From the NCBI GenBank assembly GCA_947371915.1, contig CANBRM010000011.1:1-46180 (forward strand): a DNA stretch of 46,180 nucleotides, given 5' to 3'. Positions within the stretch are counted from its first letter, which is position 1. The number at the start of each line of letters is the position of its first letter. Both the position numbers and the translations under genes were made by a program. The notes under the pieces are model-generated. The model was not told where the DNA came from and did no database searches. It was given only the letters and a program-made list of their open reading frames with translations. Positions 26,330-35,059 of the stretch are shown piece by piece. The stretch is from Comamonadaceae bacterium (GTDB lineage Bacteria > Pseudomonadota > Gammaproteobacteria > Burkholderiales > Burkholderiaceae_C).

Positions 26330-27145
26330 ATGTTCGATGACACCTTGATCCAACAACTCGCCGCTGAGTTGAACCAGTCCGAAAAATCGGGCGTGCAAAT
26401 TGAGCACTTCTCCAAACGTTTTCCTGGCATGACCATCGAAGACGGCTACCGCATCAACCGCGCGTGGATGGCACTCAAACTCGCCGAAGGCCACCAAGTG
26501 ATGGGCCACAAAATTGGCCTGACCAGCCGCGCCATGCAGCAAGCCAGCCAAATTGACGAGCCCGACTACGGCACCTTGCTGGAGCACATGCGTTACACCT
26601 GCACGCCGGGCCAAGTGCTGGACATTCCGGTGGAAAATTTCATCGCCCCACGCGTCGAAGTAGAGCTGGCCTTTGTGCTCAAACACGAACTGCGCGGCCC
26701 CAACGTGACCGTGGCCCAAGTGCTGGCTGCTACCGACTACGTGACGCCCGCCATCGAAATCATCGACTCACGCATTGAGCAGTTCGACCGCCACACCAAA
26801 GTCATGCGCAAGGTGTTTGACACCATCAGCGACAACGCAGCCAACGCGGGCATCGTGCTGGGCGGCGCGCATGTCGACCCCAACACCACCAACCTCCCAT
26901 GGTGCGGCGCCGTGCTGCGCCAAAACGGCGTGGTGGAAGAAACCGGCCTCGCCGCAGGCGTGCAAGGCGACCCCGCCATTGGCGTGGCCTGGCTGGCCAA
27001 CAAACTCGCGCCTTGGGGCGAACACCTGCAAGCCGGCGAGGTGGTGCTGGCGGGCTCGTTCACGCGTCCCGTGGGTGCCAAGGCGGGCGACGTCTTTGAG
27101 GCAGACTACGGCCCCTTGGGCTGCTTGCAATTCCGCTTTGTTTGA
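26330..27145 (+). CDS. hpaH: HpaH, 2-oxo-hept-4-ene-1,7-dioate hydratase
   Basis: 271 residues from the ATG at 26330 with an AAAGG ribosome site. It belongs to the hydratase/decarboxylase branch of the FAH-like superfamily: [59 protein letters not shown] and [12 protein letters not shown]. It hydrates 2-oxo-hept-4-ene-1,7-dioate to the 4-hydroxy compound used by HpaI. The metal-binding residues (E in RVEVELA and in AIEIIDSR) are in place. Confidence 0.92.
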   Translation: MFDDTLIQQLAAELNQSEKSGVQIEHFSKRFPGMTIEDGYRINRAWMALKLAEGHQVMGHKIGLTSRAMQQASQIDEPDYGTLLEHMRYTCTPGQVLDIPVENFIAPRVEVELAFVLKHELRGPNVTVAQVLAATDYVTPAIEIIDSRIEQFDRHTKVMRKVFDTISDNAANAGIVLGGAHVDPNTTNLPWCGAVLRQNGVVEETGLAAGVQGDPAIGVAWLANKLAPWGEHLQAGEVVLAGSFTRPVGAKAGDVFEADYGPLGCLQFRFV

Positions 27146-27212
27146 AGCGAACATCCACCTCATTCACGCGCATTCACCCACTCTTCAACCTCTTTTTTCA
27201 CACGGCCACACC

Positions 27213-28034
27213 ATGCAAACACCTGTCAACGCTTTCAAACAAGCCCTTCACAACAAGCAAGCCCAAATCGGTTTATGGATGGGTTTGGGCAACGCGGTCG
27301 CCGCCGAAATTTGTGCGGGCGCTGGCTTTGATTGGCTGGTGCTCGACGGCGAGCACGGCCCCAACGACCTGACCACCTTGCTCTCGCAGCTGCAAACCGT
27401 GGCCGCCTACCCCGGCGCCAACCCCGTGGTGCGCGTGCCGCACGACCACCCCGCCTTGCTGAAACAAATCTTGGACATTGGCGCACCCACCGTGTTGGTG
27501 CCCATGGTCGACACAGCCGAACAAGCCGCCGCCATCGTCAAAGCCTGCCGCTACCCCCAAGACGACGGCAACGGCGGCATCCGCGGCATGGCGGGCACAC
27601 GCGCTGCCCGCTGGGGCCGCTACCCCAACTATGGCAAAGAAGCCAACGCGCAGGTCTGCGTGCTGGTGCAAGCCGAAACGCGTGAAGCCCTGAACAACCT
27701 CGACGCCATTGCCTCCACAGAAGGGGTGGACGGCGTGTTCATCGGCCCCGCCGATTTGTCGGCCTCCATGGGCCACATCGGCAACCCCATGCACCCCGAA
27801 GTGCAGGCTGCCATTGAAGATGCAATTGCCCGCATCCGCAAAGCGGGCAAGGCCCCCGGCATCTTGATGGGCGACGAAACCTTGGCCCGCCATTACCTGT
27901 CACTCGGCGCTTTGTTTGTCGCCGTGGGTGTGGACGCGGTGATCTTGGCGCGTCAAACCTCGGCGCTGGCCGCCAAGTTCAAAGACAGCTTGCCCACCGC
28001 TAACCCCGCCAATGACAAAGGCCGTGTTTACTAA
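27213..28034 (+). CDS. hpaI: HpaI, 4-hydroxy-2-oxoheptane-1,7-dioate aldolase
   Basis: 273 residues from the ATG at 27213. It is a metal-dependent HpcH/HpaI-family aldolase: [87 protein letters not shown] and [15 protein letters not shown]. It splits the substrate to pyruvate and succinic semialdehyde, ending the pathway. A 67-base gap with no structured element precedes it. Confidence 0.94.
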   Translation: MQTPVNAFKQALHNKQAQIGLWMGLGNAVAAEICAGAGFDWLVLDGEHGPNDLTTLLSQLQTVAAYPGANPVVRVPHDHPALLKQILDIGAPTVLVPMVDTAEQAAAIVKACRYPQDDGNGGIRGMAGTRAARWGRYPNYGKEANAQVCVLVQAETREALNNLDAIASTEGVDGVFIGPADLSASMGHIGNPMHPEVQAAIEDAIARIRKAGKAPGILMGDETLARHYLSLGALFVAVGVDAVILARQTSALAAKFKDSLPTANPANDKGRVY

Positions 28035-28075
28035 AACAAGCTTTGTGCTTTGCCTTGAATTGCGAGGAACTCACC

Positions 28076-28837
28076 ATGTCTGAACAACGCTTTCACCCCG
28101 ACGAGTGGGCTGCCCGCGTGCAGCTCGCGGCCTGCTACCGCATCTTCGCCATGCAGGGCTGGACCGAGATGATCTACAACCACATCACCGTGCGCGTGCC
28201 GCACAGCGTGAGTGGTGACGACAAGCAGTTTTTGATCAACCCGTTTGGCTTGCATTACAGCGAAGTGACCGCCAGCAACTTGGTGAAGATCAACCTCCAA
28301 GGCGAAGTGCTCGACGGCTCCACCCACCGCGTGAATCCTGCGGGCTTTGTGGTGCACGCCACCTTGCACGCGGGACTAGAAGGCGCGCACTGCGTGATGC
28401 ACACCCACACCACCGCGGGTGTGGCGGTGGCCAGCTTGCAAGGCGGCTTGTCGCAAAGCAACTTTTACTCGGCGCAGCTGCACGACATGGTGGCGTACCA
28501 CGACTTCGAGGGCATCACCATCCACGCCGACGAGGGGCCACGCGTGCTGCAAAGCATTGGCCGCAAACGAGCCGTGATCTTGCGCAACCACGGCCTGTTG
28601 GCATGGGGCAGCACCGTGCCCGAAACCTTCGCCATTTTGTGGACGTTGCAACGCGCCTGCGAAATTCAACTCGCCACCTTGAGCATGGGCACGCCCATTG
28701 CGGTGCCCGAGCCCGTCGCGGCCAAATGCACCCGCGACTCCCTGCAGTTCGACAACCAACACGGCGGCGCGGGCGTGGACGTGTTTGACGCGCTGGTCCG
28801 TCAAGTCAACCGCATCGACGCGAGCTACCAACAATGA
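28076..28837 (+). CDS. Class II aldolase/adducin family protein
   Basis: 253 residues from the ATG at 28076 (GAGGAA ribosome site). Zinc-ligand positions are visible: H109 and H111 in MHTHTTAG and H172 in LRNHGLLAWG. IYNHITVRVPH and FLINPFGLHYSEVTASNLVKI are usual in the family. Members include fuculose- and ribulose-phosphate aldolases and several decarboxylases; substrate cannot be assigned. It is downstream of hpaI and overlaps the reductase gene by ATGA (28834-28837), so it is probably co-transcribed with the operon, but it is not one of the standard hpa steps. Confidence 0.85.
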   Translation: MSEQRFHPDEWAARVQLAACYRIFAMQGWTEMIYNHITVRVPHSVSGDDKQFLINPFGLHYSEVTASNLVKINLQGEVLDGSTHRVNPAGFVVHATLHAGLEGAHCVMHTHTTAGVAVASLQGGLSQSNFYSAQLHDMVAYHDFEGITIHADEGPRVLQSIGRKRAVILRNHGLLAWGSTVPETFAILWTLQRACEIQLATLSMGTPIAVPEPVAAKCTRDSLQFDNQHGGAGVDVFDALVRQVNRIDASYQQ

Positions 28838-29835
28838 CGTTTTCCAAAGTTTGTATTTACGGCGCAGGCGCCATTGGCGGCTGGATCGGTGCCCGACTGG
28901 CGCAGCAGCCTGGTGTGAAACTCTCGGTGGTCGCACGCGGCGCGACGCTGGCAGCGTTGCAGCAGCATGGGTTGCGCTTGCAGATGGGCGCCGAGACCCC
29001 GTTGTTGTCCGTACCTGTGAAGACCAGCGCACAGCCTGCCGATTTAGGCGTGCAAGACCTCGTGGTCATCGCGGTCAAAGCGCCGGCATTGGCCGAGGTC
29101 GCGCAACACATCGCCCCACTGATCGGCCCGCACACCGTGGTGCTGACAGCGATGAACGGCGTGCCGTGGTGGTTTTTGCAAGGCTTTGGTGGCGAGCACG
29201 CCAACACGTCGCTGGCCAGCGTGGACCCGCAAGGGCGCATCGCCCAAAGCATTCCCGCCCAGCACATCATGGGCTGCGTGGTGCATTCAAGTTGTTCACT
29301 GCGTGGCCCCGCCGAGGTGCAGCATCATTTCGGCAATGGCCTGATCATTGGCGAGCCTTCGGGCGAGGTCAGCCCCCGCGTGCAAGCGTTGCATGCCCTG
29401 CTGCAAAGCGCAGGCTTTGACGCCACGCTGTCGCCGCAGATTCAAAAAGACACTTGGTACAAGCTGTGGGGCAACATGACGGTCAACCCCGTGAGTGCGT
29501 TGACGGGTGCCACGACCGACAAAATTTTGAACGACCCGCTGGTGCGCGGCTTCATCTCGCAGGTGATGTTGGAGGCCAAGGCGATTGGCGCGGCCATCGG
29601 CATTCCCATCGACCAACAACCGGAAGATCGCCATGCGGTCACGCGCAAACTTGGGGCATTCAAAACCTCGATGCTGCAGGACGTGGAAGCCAAGCGGGCT
29701 GTGGAGCTGGATGCGTTGGTGGGGGCGGTGCGGGAGTTGGGGCAGATCGTGGGGGTGGCGACGCCTTTTACCGATGCTTTGCTTGGGTTGGCTAGGTTGC
29801 AGGCACAGGAGATGGGGCTTTATCCGGCTGCTTGA
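28834..29835 (+). CDS. 2-dehydropantoate 2-reductase-like protein (ApbA/PanE family)
   Basis: 333 residues. The N-terminal NADP-binding Rossmann motif is GAGAIGGWIGARLA. AMNGVPWWF and DTWYKLWGNMTVNPVSALTG, with a catalytic-type Lys, fit the ApbA/PanE family, as does the late KRAVELDALVGAVRELG. Family members reduce 2-oxo acids; PanE makes pantoate, but paralogues in catabolic operons often act on other 2-oxo acids. Translational coupling to the class II aldolase suggests a two-gene module with a shared intermediate. The last about 150 bases look lower in quality (repeated G-runs) but the frame stays open. Confidence 0.85.
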   Translation: MTFSKVCIYGAGAIGGWIGARLAQQPGVKLSVVARGATLAALQQHGLRLQMGAETPLLSVPVKTSAQPADLGVQDLVVIAVKAPALAEVAQHIAPLIGPHTVVLTAMNGVPWWFLQGFGGEHANTSLASVDPQGRIAQSIPAQHIMGCVVHSSCSLRGPAEVQHHFGNGLIIGEPSGEVSPRVQALHALLQSAGFDATLSPQIQKDTWYKLWGNMTVNPVSALTGATTDKILNDPLVRGFISQVMLEAKAIGAAIGIPIDQQPEDRHAVTRKLGAFKTSMLQDVEAKRAVELDALVGAVRELGQIVGVATPFTDALLGLARLQAQEMGLYPAA

Positions 29836-29858
29836 TTGTTTGCGCTGGCTTTGGCCCC

Positions 29859-29943
29859 GCGAAGGGGTGCAGTCGGCGCTCGCTGCAGCTCCTTCGCTTC
29901 GCTCTTAACGTCGCTGCATCGAGCGCCGACTGCACCCCTTCGC
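29859..29943. repeat. Perfect 24-bp inverted repeat, possible dispersed hairpin element
   Basis: Arms 29859-29882 and 29920-29943 are exact reverse complements and enclose a 37-base loop (29883-29919). The loop has CTGCAG and a CTTCGCTTCGCTC tract. The element lies just past the stop of the reductase gene (29835) and 112 bases before the stop of the convergent EamA gene. There is no T-run, so it is not a standard terminator. It may be a REP-like intergenic element or protect mRNA ends. Confidence 0.8.
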
Positions 29944-30055
29944 TGCGATGTTTGAGTGGCTGACTGTTTCAGTGGCTCAATGTTCGTGCGCCGGAGTGTT
30001 TCGTTTTTTTGCTTGCTTGTCCGCGTGTTGGAAAAATTGCGTTGCTAAAGGCGCG

Positions 30056-30949
30056 TCAATTTTTGACGGCTTGGCGTTCTTGCCAATGGGGCCACAACAC
30101 GTTCAGCGCCAAGCCGGTCATGACCAAGCCTGCGGCGATGAGTTTCCATGCGGGCAAGGGTTCGGCTAGCAACAGGGCTGAGGCGCCCATGCCAAAGACG
30201 GGGACTAACAAGGCCATGGGGGTGATGGTGGAGGCGGGGTGGCGGGCGAGCAACCAGCCCCACGCGGCGTAACCAAAGAGGGTGTTTCCAAACGACTGCC
30301 ACGCGACGGCCAGCCATGTGCCCCAGGTGGCGCGGTCGAGTCCGGCTTGCATGGCGGAGGCGCCTTCTACTAGCCATGACAAGGCGAACAAGGGCAGCAC
30401 GGCGAAGCCGCTGGACCACACCACATAAGCCAGCATGTTCACTTGGCCGGCTTGTTTGCCCACCATGTTGCCGATGGACCAACCCAAGGCGGCGAGGAGC
30501 ACGAGGCCCAAGCCTAGGACTGAGGTGCTGGCATCTGTATGTGCGCCAATGACGGCAATGCCTGACACGGCCAACGCCAAAGCGACCCACTGAAAACGGC
30601 GCAGTCGTTCTTTGGCCACATACATGGCCAAGCCAATGGTGAAGAACACCTGCGTTTGCACCACCAGCGACGCCAAGCCGGGCGCAATGTGGCCGTTGAT
30701 GGCCATGTAGAGCGAGCCAAACTGCACCAAGCCAATCAGCAAGCCATAGGCAGCCAAGTTGCGCCACGGCACGTTGGGCTTGGGTAAAAAGAAAGCGGCG
30801 GGCACAAAGGCCAACGAAAACCGCAGCGCTGCAAACAGCAAAGGCGGCAAATCGGCCAAGGCATTTTTGATGACCACAAAGTTGCTGCCCCACACCGCCA
30901 CCACGGCCAGCGCCAACAGACCGTGACGCAAGGGCAGGTGCTGGCTCAT
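30056..30949 (-). CDS. EamA/DMT-family permease
   Basis: 297 residues from the ATG at 30949; an upstream in-frame start (30982) overlaps alr. Ten hydrophobic helices are arranged as two EamA repeats: ALAVVAVWGSNFVVIKNALADLPPLLFAALRF in the first and VVWSSGFAVLPLF, WQSFGNTLFGYAAWGWLLARHPASTITPMALLVPVFG in the second. It resembles YedA/RhaT-type drug/metabolite exporters. The gene starts 4 bases after the alr stop, so the two are likely one operon. Substrate unknown. Confidence 0.86.
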   Translation of the reverse strand: MSQHLPLRHGLLALAVVAVWGSNFVVIKNALADLPPLLFAALRFSLAFVPAAFFLPKPNVPWRNLAAYGLLIGLVQFGSLYMAINGHIAPGLASLVVQTQVFFTIGLAMYVAKERLRRFQWVALALAVSGIAVIGAHTDASTSVLGLGLVLLAALGWSIGNMVGKQAGQVNMLAYVVWSSGFAVLPLFALSWLVEGASAMQAGLDRATWGTWLAVAWQSFGNTLFGYAAWGWLLARHPASTITPMALLVPVFGMGASALLLAEPLPAWKLIAAGLVMTGLALNVLWPHWQERQAVKN

Positions 30950-30953
30950 GGCC

Positions 30954-32063
30954 TCAAGCTTTCGACTCAGTATCAGCCACAAAGCCCACGCGGCCAGACA
31001 CGGCGCACATCAGCTCGTAGCCCACGGTGCCCGCCGCTTGAGCCACCTCGTCGATGGACAACACGGTGCCGTTGGCAGCGCGCCCCCACAGGGTGACGTC
31101 GCTGCCAAAGTCGGCGTCGGGACACGGGGTCAAGTCGACGGCGATCATGTCCATGCTGACGCGGCCCAAGGTGCGGGTGCGCACGCCGTTCACCAACACG
31201 GGCGTACCGGTCGGGCAGTGACGCGGGTAGCCGTCGGCGTAACCGCAGGCCACCACGCCCAAACGCAGCGCAGATTCCGCTTTGAAAGAAGAGCCGTAGC
31301 CCACGGTGTCGCCCGCTTGCAGCTGCTGCACCGCGATGATGCGGCTGCTCAAGGTGAGCGTAGGCTGCAAGTCCCAATGGGCGATGTCGTGTTCAGGAAA
31401 ATCGGGTGAGCTGCCGTACAACGCGATGCCGGGGCGCACCCAGTCGGCAGCCACCGCCGCGTCGGTTGCGTGGCGCAGCAAGGCGGCGCTGTTGCAGGTG
31501 CTGCGTTCGCCAGGCAAATCTTGGGTGGTGTGTGCAAACACGGCCATTTGCTCGGCCAAACCTTTGGGGCCATCGGCGTCGCTGAAATGGGTGACCAGCG
31601 AGATTTCGTCGACTTGGGGTAACAGATTCAGGCGCGTCCAAGCCGATCGGAAGCGCACAGGGGTAAATCCTAGGCGGTTCATTCCGCTGTTCATTTTGAG
31701 AAACACCCGATGCGGCACTTGGGTTTTGTGACGGCTGAGCATGTCAATTTGCGCGTCGCAATGCACGGTGTGCCACAGGTCAAGGCGCGAGCACAGCTCC
31801 AAGTCACGGGGCTCAAACACACCCTCTAACAAAAGGATGGGGCCGCGCCAGCCCAAGGCCCGCAGGCGTTGCGCTTCATCGAGGTCGAGCAGGGCGAAGC
31901 CATCGGCCGCACGCAGGCCCTCAAACACCCGCTCAATGCCGTGGCCATAGGCATTGGCTTTGACCACGGCCCACAGGCGTGCATCGGGTGCTGCCGCATG
32001 CACGCGCTGCAGGTTGTGACGCAACGCGTCGGTGTGAACATGGGCTTGAATCGGGCGGGGCAT
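30954..32063 (-). CDS. alr: Alanine racemase
   Basis: 369 residues from the ATG at 32063; a TTG two codons upstream is the alternative. PLP lysine is in [11 protein letters not shown] and the catalytic Tyr in [33 protein letters not shown] and [14 protein letters not shown] are further family signatures. It makes D-alanine for peptidoglycan. The promoter lies in the 109-base divergent gap with lplT, which also holds an imperfect inverted repeat (32085-32109). Confidence 0.95.
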   Translation of the reverse strand: MPRPIQAHVHTDALRHNLQRVHAAAPDARLWAVVKANAYGHGIERVFEGLRAADGFALLDLDEAQRLRALGWRGPILLLEGVFEPRDLELCSRLDLWHTVHCDAQIDMLSRHKTQVPHRVFLKMNSGMNRLGFTPVRFRSAWTRLNLLPQVDEISLVTHFSDADGPKGLAEQMAVFAHTTQDLPGERSTCNSAALLRHATDAAVAADWVRPGIALYGSSPDFPEHDIAHWDLQPTLTLSSRIIAVQQLQAGDTVGYGSSFKAESALRLGVVACGYADGYPRHCPTGTPVLVNGVRTRTLGRVSMDMIAVDLTPCPDADFGSDVTLWGRAANGTVLSIDEVAQAAGTVGYELMCAVSGRVGFVADTESKA

Positions 32064-32084
32064 GGCCAATATTGTGGCACCCGC

Positions 32085-32109
32085 GTGATATAACCTTGAC
32101 CGTTATCAC
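32085..32109. promoter_or_regulatory. Imperfect inverted repeat between alr and lplT
   Basis: Arms GTGATATAAC (32085-32094) and GTTATCAC (32102-32109) pair apart from a 2-base bulge, in the divergent gap between alr and lplT. An operator for one or both genes is possible; no regulator is known to me. Confidence 0.3.
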
Positions 32110-32172
32110 TAGAAAGAAGTCACGGCAACGCTACTCCGCACATTAACGTGCGCGTCTTGCTCCACTCCCCCC

Positions 32173-33480
32173 ATGAAGCGCGGTTTTTACACCATCATGT
32201 CGGCTCAGTTTTTCAGTTCGTTGGCCGACAACGCACTGTTTGTGACAGCCGTCGAATTACTCAAGTCAGACGGTGCGGCCGAGTGGCAACGCGCTGCGCT
32301 GGTGCCCATGTTTGCCTTGTTTTATGTGATCTTGGCCCCGTTTGTGGGCGCTTTCGCCGACTCACGGCCCAAAGGCCAAGTGATGCTGATGAGCAACGCC
32401 ATCAAAGTGGTGGGTTGCCTGCTGATGCTGTTTGGCTTGCACCCCTTGGCAGCTTATGCGGTGGTCGGTTTGGGCGCAGCCGCCTATTCGCCCGCCAAAT
32501 ACGGCATCTTGACCGAGTTACTCCCCTCCTCTCAGTTGGTCAAAGCCAACGGTTGGATTGAAGGGTTGACCATTGCTTCGATCATCTTGGGTGTGTTGTT
32601 GGGCGGCCAGCTGGTGGGTCACAACCTCTCCACGTGGTTGCTGTCGTTTGACCTGCCTTTTGTCACCACCGGCATCGACAACTCGGCAGAAGCCGCCATC
32701 TGTTTGCTGGTGCCTCTGTATGCCTTGGCCGCTTGGTTCAACACACGCATTCCCGACACGGGCGCTACCTTGACCCCCATGCAAGCCGACCCCAACAAAA
32801 GCATGGCGCACAACCTGTTGGCCTTGGTGCCCGATTTTTGGGACTGCAACAAGCGCCTGTGGCAAGACAAATTGGGCCAAATTTCGCTGGCCACAACCAC
32901 CCTGTTTTGGGGTGTGAGCGGCAACTTGCGCTACATCGTGCTCGCATGGAGCGCCGCGGCTTTGGGCTACAGCACCACCCAAGCCTCTAGTTTGGTGGGC
33001 GTGGTGGCCATTGGCACCGCCGTTGGCGCGGTGGTGGCCTCGATGAAGATGAAGCTCGACCACGCCACCCGCTTGATGCCTTTGGGCATCGCCATGGGCG
33101 TGTTTGTGGTGGGCATGAACTTCATCGACAACCTCTGGTTGGCTGTACCTTTCTTAATCGTTCTAGGTGGTTTGGGCGGCTTCCTGGTCGTGCCCATGAA
33201 CGCGTTGTTGCAACACCGTGGCCACAACTTAATGGGCGCAGGTCGGTCGATTGCGGTGCAAAACATGAACGAGCAGTTGTGCATTTTGGGCCTCGGCTTC
33301 ATGTACACCTTCAGCACGGGCATGGGCTTGAGCGCTTTTGGTGCCATCACTGCGTTTGGCGTGCTGGTGGGCTATGTGATGTGGCTGATCAAACTCTGGC
33401 ATGCCCACAACCATGTGCACCACCGCGAAGAACTCGCGCGCTTGATGCACATTGCCCGCAACGACGACTTGCACGGCTAA
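32173..33480 (+). CDS. lplT: LplT, lysophospholipid transporter
   Basis: 435 residues, an MFS protein with N-terminus MKRGFYTIMSAQFFSSLADNALFVTAVELL and AAYSPAKYGILTELLPSSQLVKANGWIEGLTI, the LplT signature. The C-terminal half has PMNALLQHRGHNLMGAGRSIAVQNMNEQ. LplT flips lysophosphatidylethanolamine inward for reacylation by Aas; no aas gene is present here. The divergent alr/lplT arrangement is common in related bacteria. No strong ribosome site precedes the ATG. Confidence 0.92.
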   Translation: MKRGFYTIMSAQFFSSLADNALFVTAVELLKSDGAAEWQRAALVPMFALFYVILAPFVGAFADSRPKGQVMLMSNAIKVVGCLLMLFGLHPLAAYAVVGLGAAAYSPAKYGILTELLPSSQLVKANGWIEGLTIASIILGVLLGGQLVGHNLSTWLLSFDLPFVTTGIDNSAEAAICLLVPLYALAAWFNTRIPDTGATLTPMQADPNKSMAHNLLALVPDFWDCNKRLWQDKLGQISLATTTLFWGVSGNLRYIVLAWSAAALGYSTTQASSLVGVVAIGTAVGAVVASMKMKLDHATRLMPLGIAMGVFVVGMNFIDNLWLAVPFLIVLGGLGGFLVVPMNALLQHRGHNLMGAGRSIAVQNMNEQLCILGLGFMYTFSTGMGLSAFGAITAFGVLVGYVMWLIKLWHAHNHVHHREELARLMHIARNDDLHG

Positions 33481-33481
33481 G

Positions 33482-34372
33482 GTGAAGAAGCCCTGGCTGC
33501 CTGCGTTGGGCTTGGTGCTCAACGCCTTGGTGTGGGGCCTGTCTTGGTGGCCTTTTCGGGAACTGCAGGCGCAAGGGTTGCACCCTTTGTGGGCCACCGC
33601 CGCGGTTTTTGCGGTGGCGTGGCTGGGACTCATGCTGGTCTACCCTCGCGCTTGGCAACACCTCACAACACATCCCGAACTCTTTTGGCTGATGGCGGCC
33701 TCTGGCCTGACCAACGTCGGCTTCAACTGGGCCGTCACCACCGGCGATGTGGTGCGCGTGGTCTTGCTGTTTTATTTGATGCCCACTTGGGCGCTGCTGC
33801 TGGCGTGGTGGCTGCTGCACGAACGCCCCACCCGCGGCGCTTTAGCGCGCATGGGTTTGGCCTTGGCGGGCGTGGTGCTGGTGCTCAAAACCCCCGATAC
33901 CCCGTGGCCCATTCCGCAAGACTTGCCCGATGTGTTGGCACTGCTGGCCGGCATGAGCTTTGCGCTGACCAATATTTTGTTGCTGCGCTTGCAACACACG
34001 CCGGACGCCACGCGCATGGTTGCCATGTTTGGTGGCGGGGCCTTGATGGCTTTGGCTTGCGCCACGTTGGCCACAGTAACAGGCATCGTGCCTGAGATCA
34101 CCATCACCGCATCCGAAGCCAGCGGATGGGCCCCGTGGGTGTTGGGCTTGAGCGTGGCGTTCTTGGTGTCCAACTTCGCCTTGCAATACGGTGCGGCCCG
34201 GTTGAGCGCACACACCACCGCCATGCTGATGATGTCGGAAGTGGTGTTTGCCAGCGTGTCCTCGGTCGCAGCAGGGGCATCGGTGCTGACGTGGCGCTTG
34301 GGGCTGGGTGGAGGCATGATTGTGCTGGCTGCTTTGCTGGCCTCGCAAACCCACACCAAACCCATCGATTGA
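33482..34372 (+). CDS. EamA/DMT-family permease
   Basis: 296 residues if started at the GTG at 33482, 1 base after the lplT stop; a TTG at 33452 would overlap lplT by 29 bases. Ten hydrophobic helices with two EamA repeats: LGLVLNALVWGLSWWPFRELQAQGL in the first and SVAFLVSNFALQYGAARLSAHTTAMLMMSEVVFASVSS in the second. It is likely translated by coupling to lplT. The protein is unrelated in detail to the EamA protein beyond alr, so this is not a recent duplication. Substrate unknown. Confidence 0.84.
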   Translation: MKKPWLPALGLVLNALVWGLSWWPFRELQAQGLHPLWATAAVFAVAWLGLMLVYPRAWQHLTTHPELFWLMAASGLTNVGFNWAVTTGDVVRVVLLFYLMPTWALLLAWWLLHERPTRGALARMGLALAGVVLVLKTPDTPWPIPQDLPDVLALLAGMSFALTNILLLRLQHTPDATRMVAMFGGGALMALACATLATVTGIVPEITITASEASGWAPWVLGLSVAFLVSNFALQYGAARLSAHTTAMLMMSEVVFASVSSVAAGASVLTWRLGLGGGMIVLAALLASQTHTKPID

Positions 34373-34431
34373 TGGACCGCTAGCAAACTGCGGCCATCAC
34401 GCTTTGAATTTACTTTGACAAGGACTGCCCC

Positions 34432-34917
34432 ATGACCACACTGACCGACTTCACCGCAACCCGCATTGATGGCACACCCATGGCGTTGGCCGACCTGAAG
34501 GGCCAAGTTTTGCTCATCGTCAACACCGCCAGTGCCTGCGGGTTCACACCGCAGTTTGAAGGCTTGGAAGCCCTGCACAAAACGTATGGCGACAAAGGCT
34601 TGGCCGTCATCGGTTTTCCGTGCAACCAATTCGGCGCGCAAGACTCAGGCAGCAACGCCGAGATTGGCGCGTTTTGCCAAAAGAACTACGGCGTGAGCTT
34701 TGCGATGATGGAAAAAGTCGAAGTCAACGGCGACAACGCGCACCCTCTGTTCAAGTGGCTCAAATCTGAAGCACCGGGCCTGTTGGGTAGCGAAGGCATC
34801 AAATGGAACTTCACCAAGTTCTTGGTGGGCAAAGACGGCCAAGTGATCAAACGCTACGCGTCAATGGATGCCCCCGCCAAACTGGCGGGGGATATTGAGG
34901 CGGCTTTAGCGGGTTGA
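34432..34917 (+). CDS. Glutathione peroxidase-family protein, Cys type
   Basis: 161 residues with an AAGGA ribosome site. Catalytic residues are C36 in NTASACGFT, Q66 in GFPCNQFG and W125 in KWNFTKFLVG. A second Cys, C82 in FCQKNYGVSF, fits the thioredoxin-dependent peroxidases of this family, in which a resolving Cys forms a disulfide with the peroxidatic Cys. It reduces hydrogen and lipid peroxides in the cytosol. The gene is monocistronic by spacing (59 bases after the EamA gene). Confidence 0.92.
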   Translation: MTTLTDFTATRIDGTPMALADLKGQVLLIVNTASACGFTPQFEGLEALHKTYGDKGLAVIGFPCNQFGAQDSGSNAEIGAFCQKNYGVSFAMMEKVEVNGDNAHPLFKWLKSEAPGLLGSEGIKWNFTKFLVGKDGQVIKRYASMDAPAKLAGDIEAALAG

Positions 34918-34977
34918 AACGGGCGACTCATGGACGCGCTCTGGGCAAGCTCGGGGGTGGCGAAGTAAGTCGCATTT

Positions 34978-35059
34978 AATCTCGCAAAAATTAAAGCATG
35001 GATTGAATAAAACTGTTGATTGACATAGACTTAGAACAAATGTCAATCTCGCAAAAATT
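34978..35059. repeat. 15-bp direct repeat flanking the fic start region
   Basis: AATCTCGCAAAAATT occurs at 34978-34992 and again at 35045-35059, 67 bases apart, the second copy inside the first codons of the Fic gene. The surrounding sequence is more AT-rich than its neighbours. It could be an operator pair or a small duplication. Confidence 0.6.

Noticed and set aside
29948-30169. Short plus-strand frame after the inverted repeat
   Set aside because: Runs into the 3' end of the convergent EamA gene, no homology features, no supported ribosome site.
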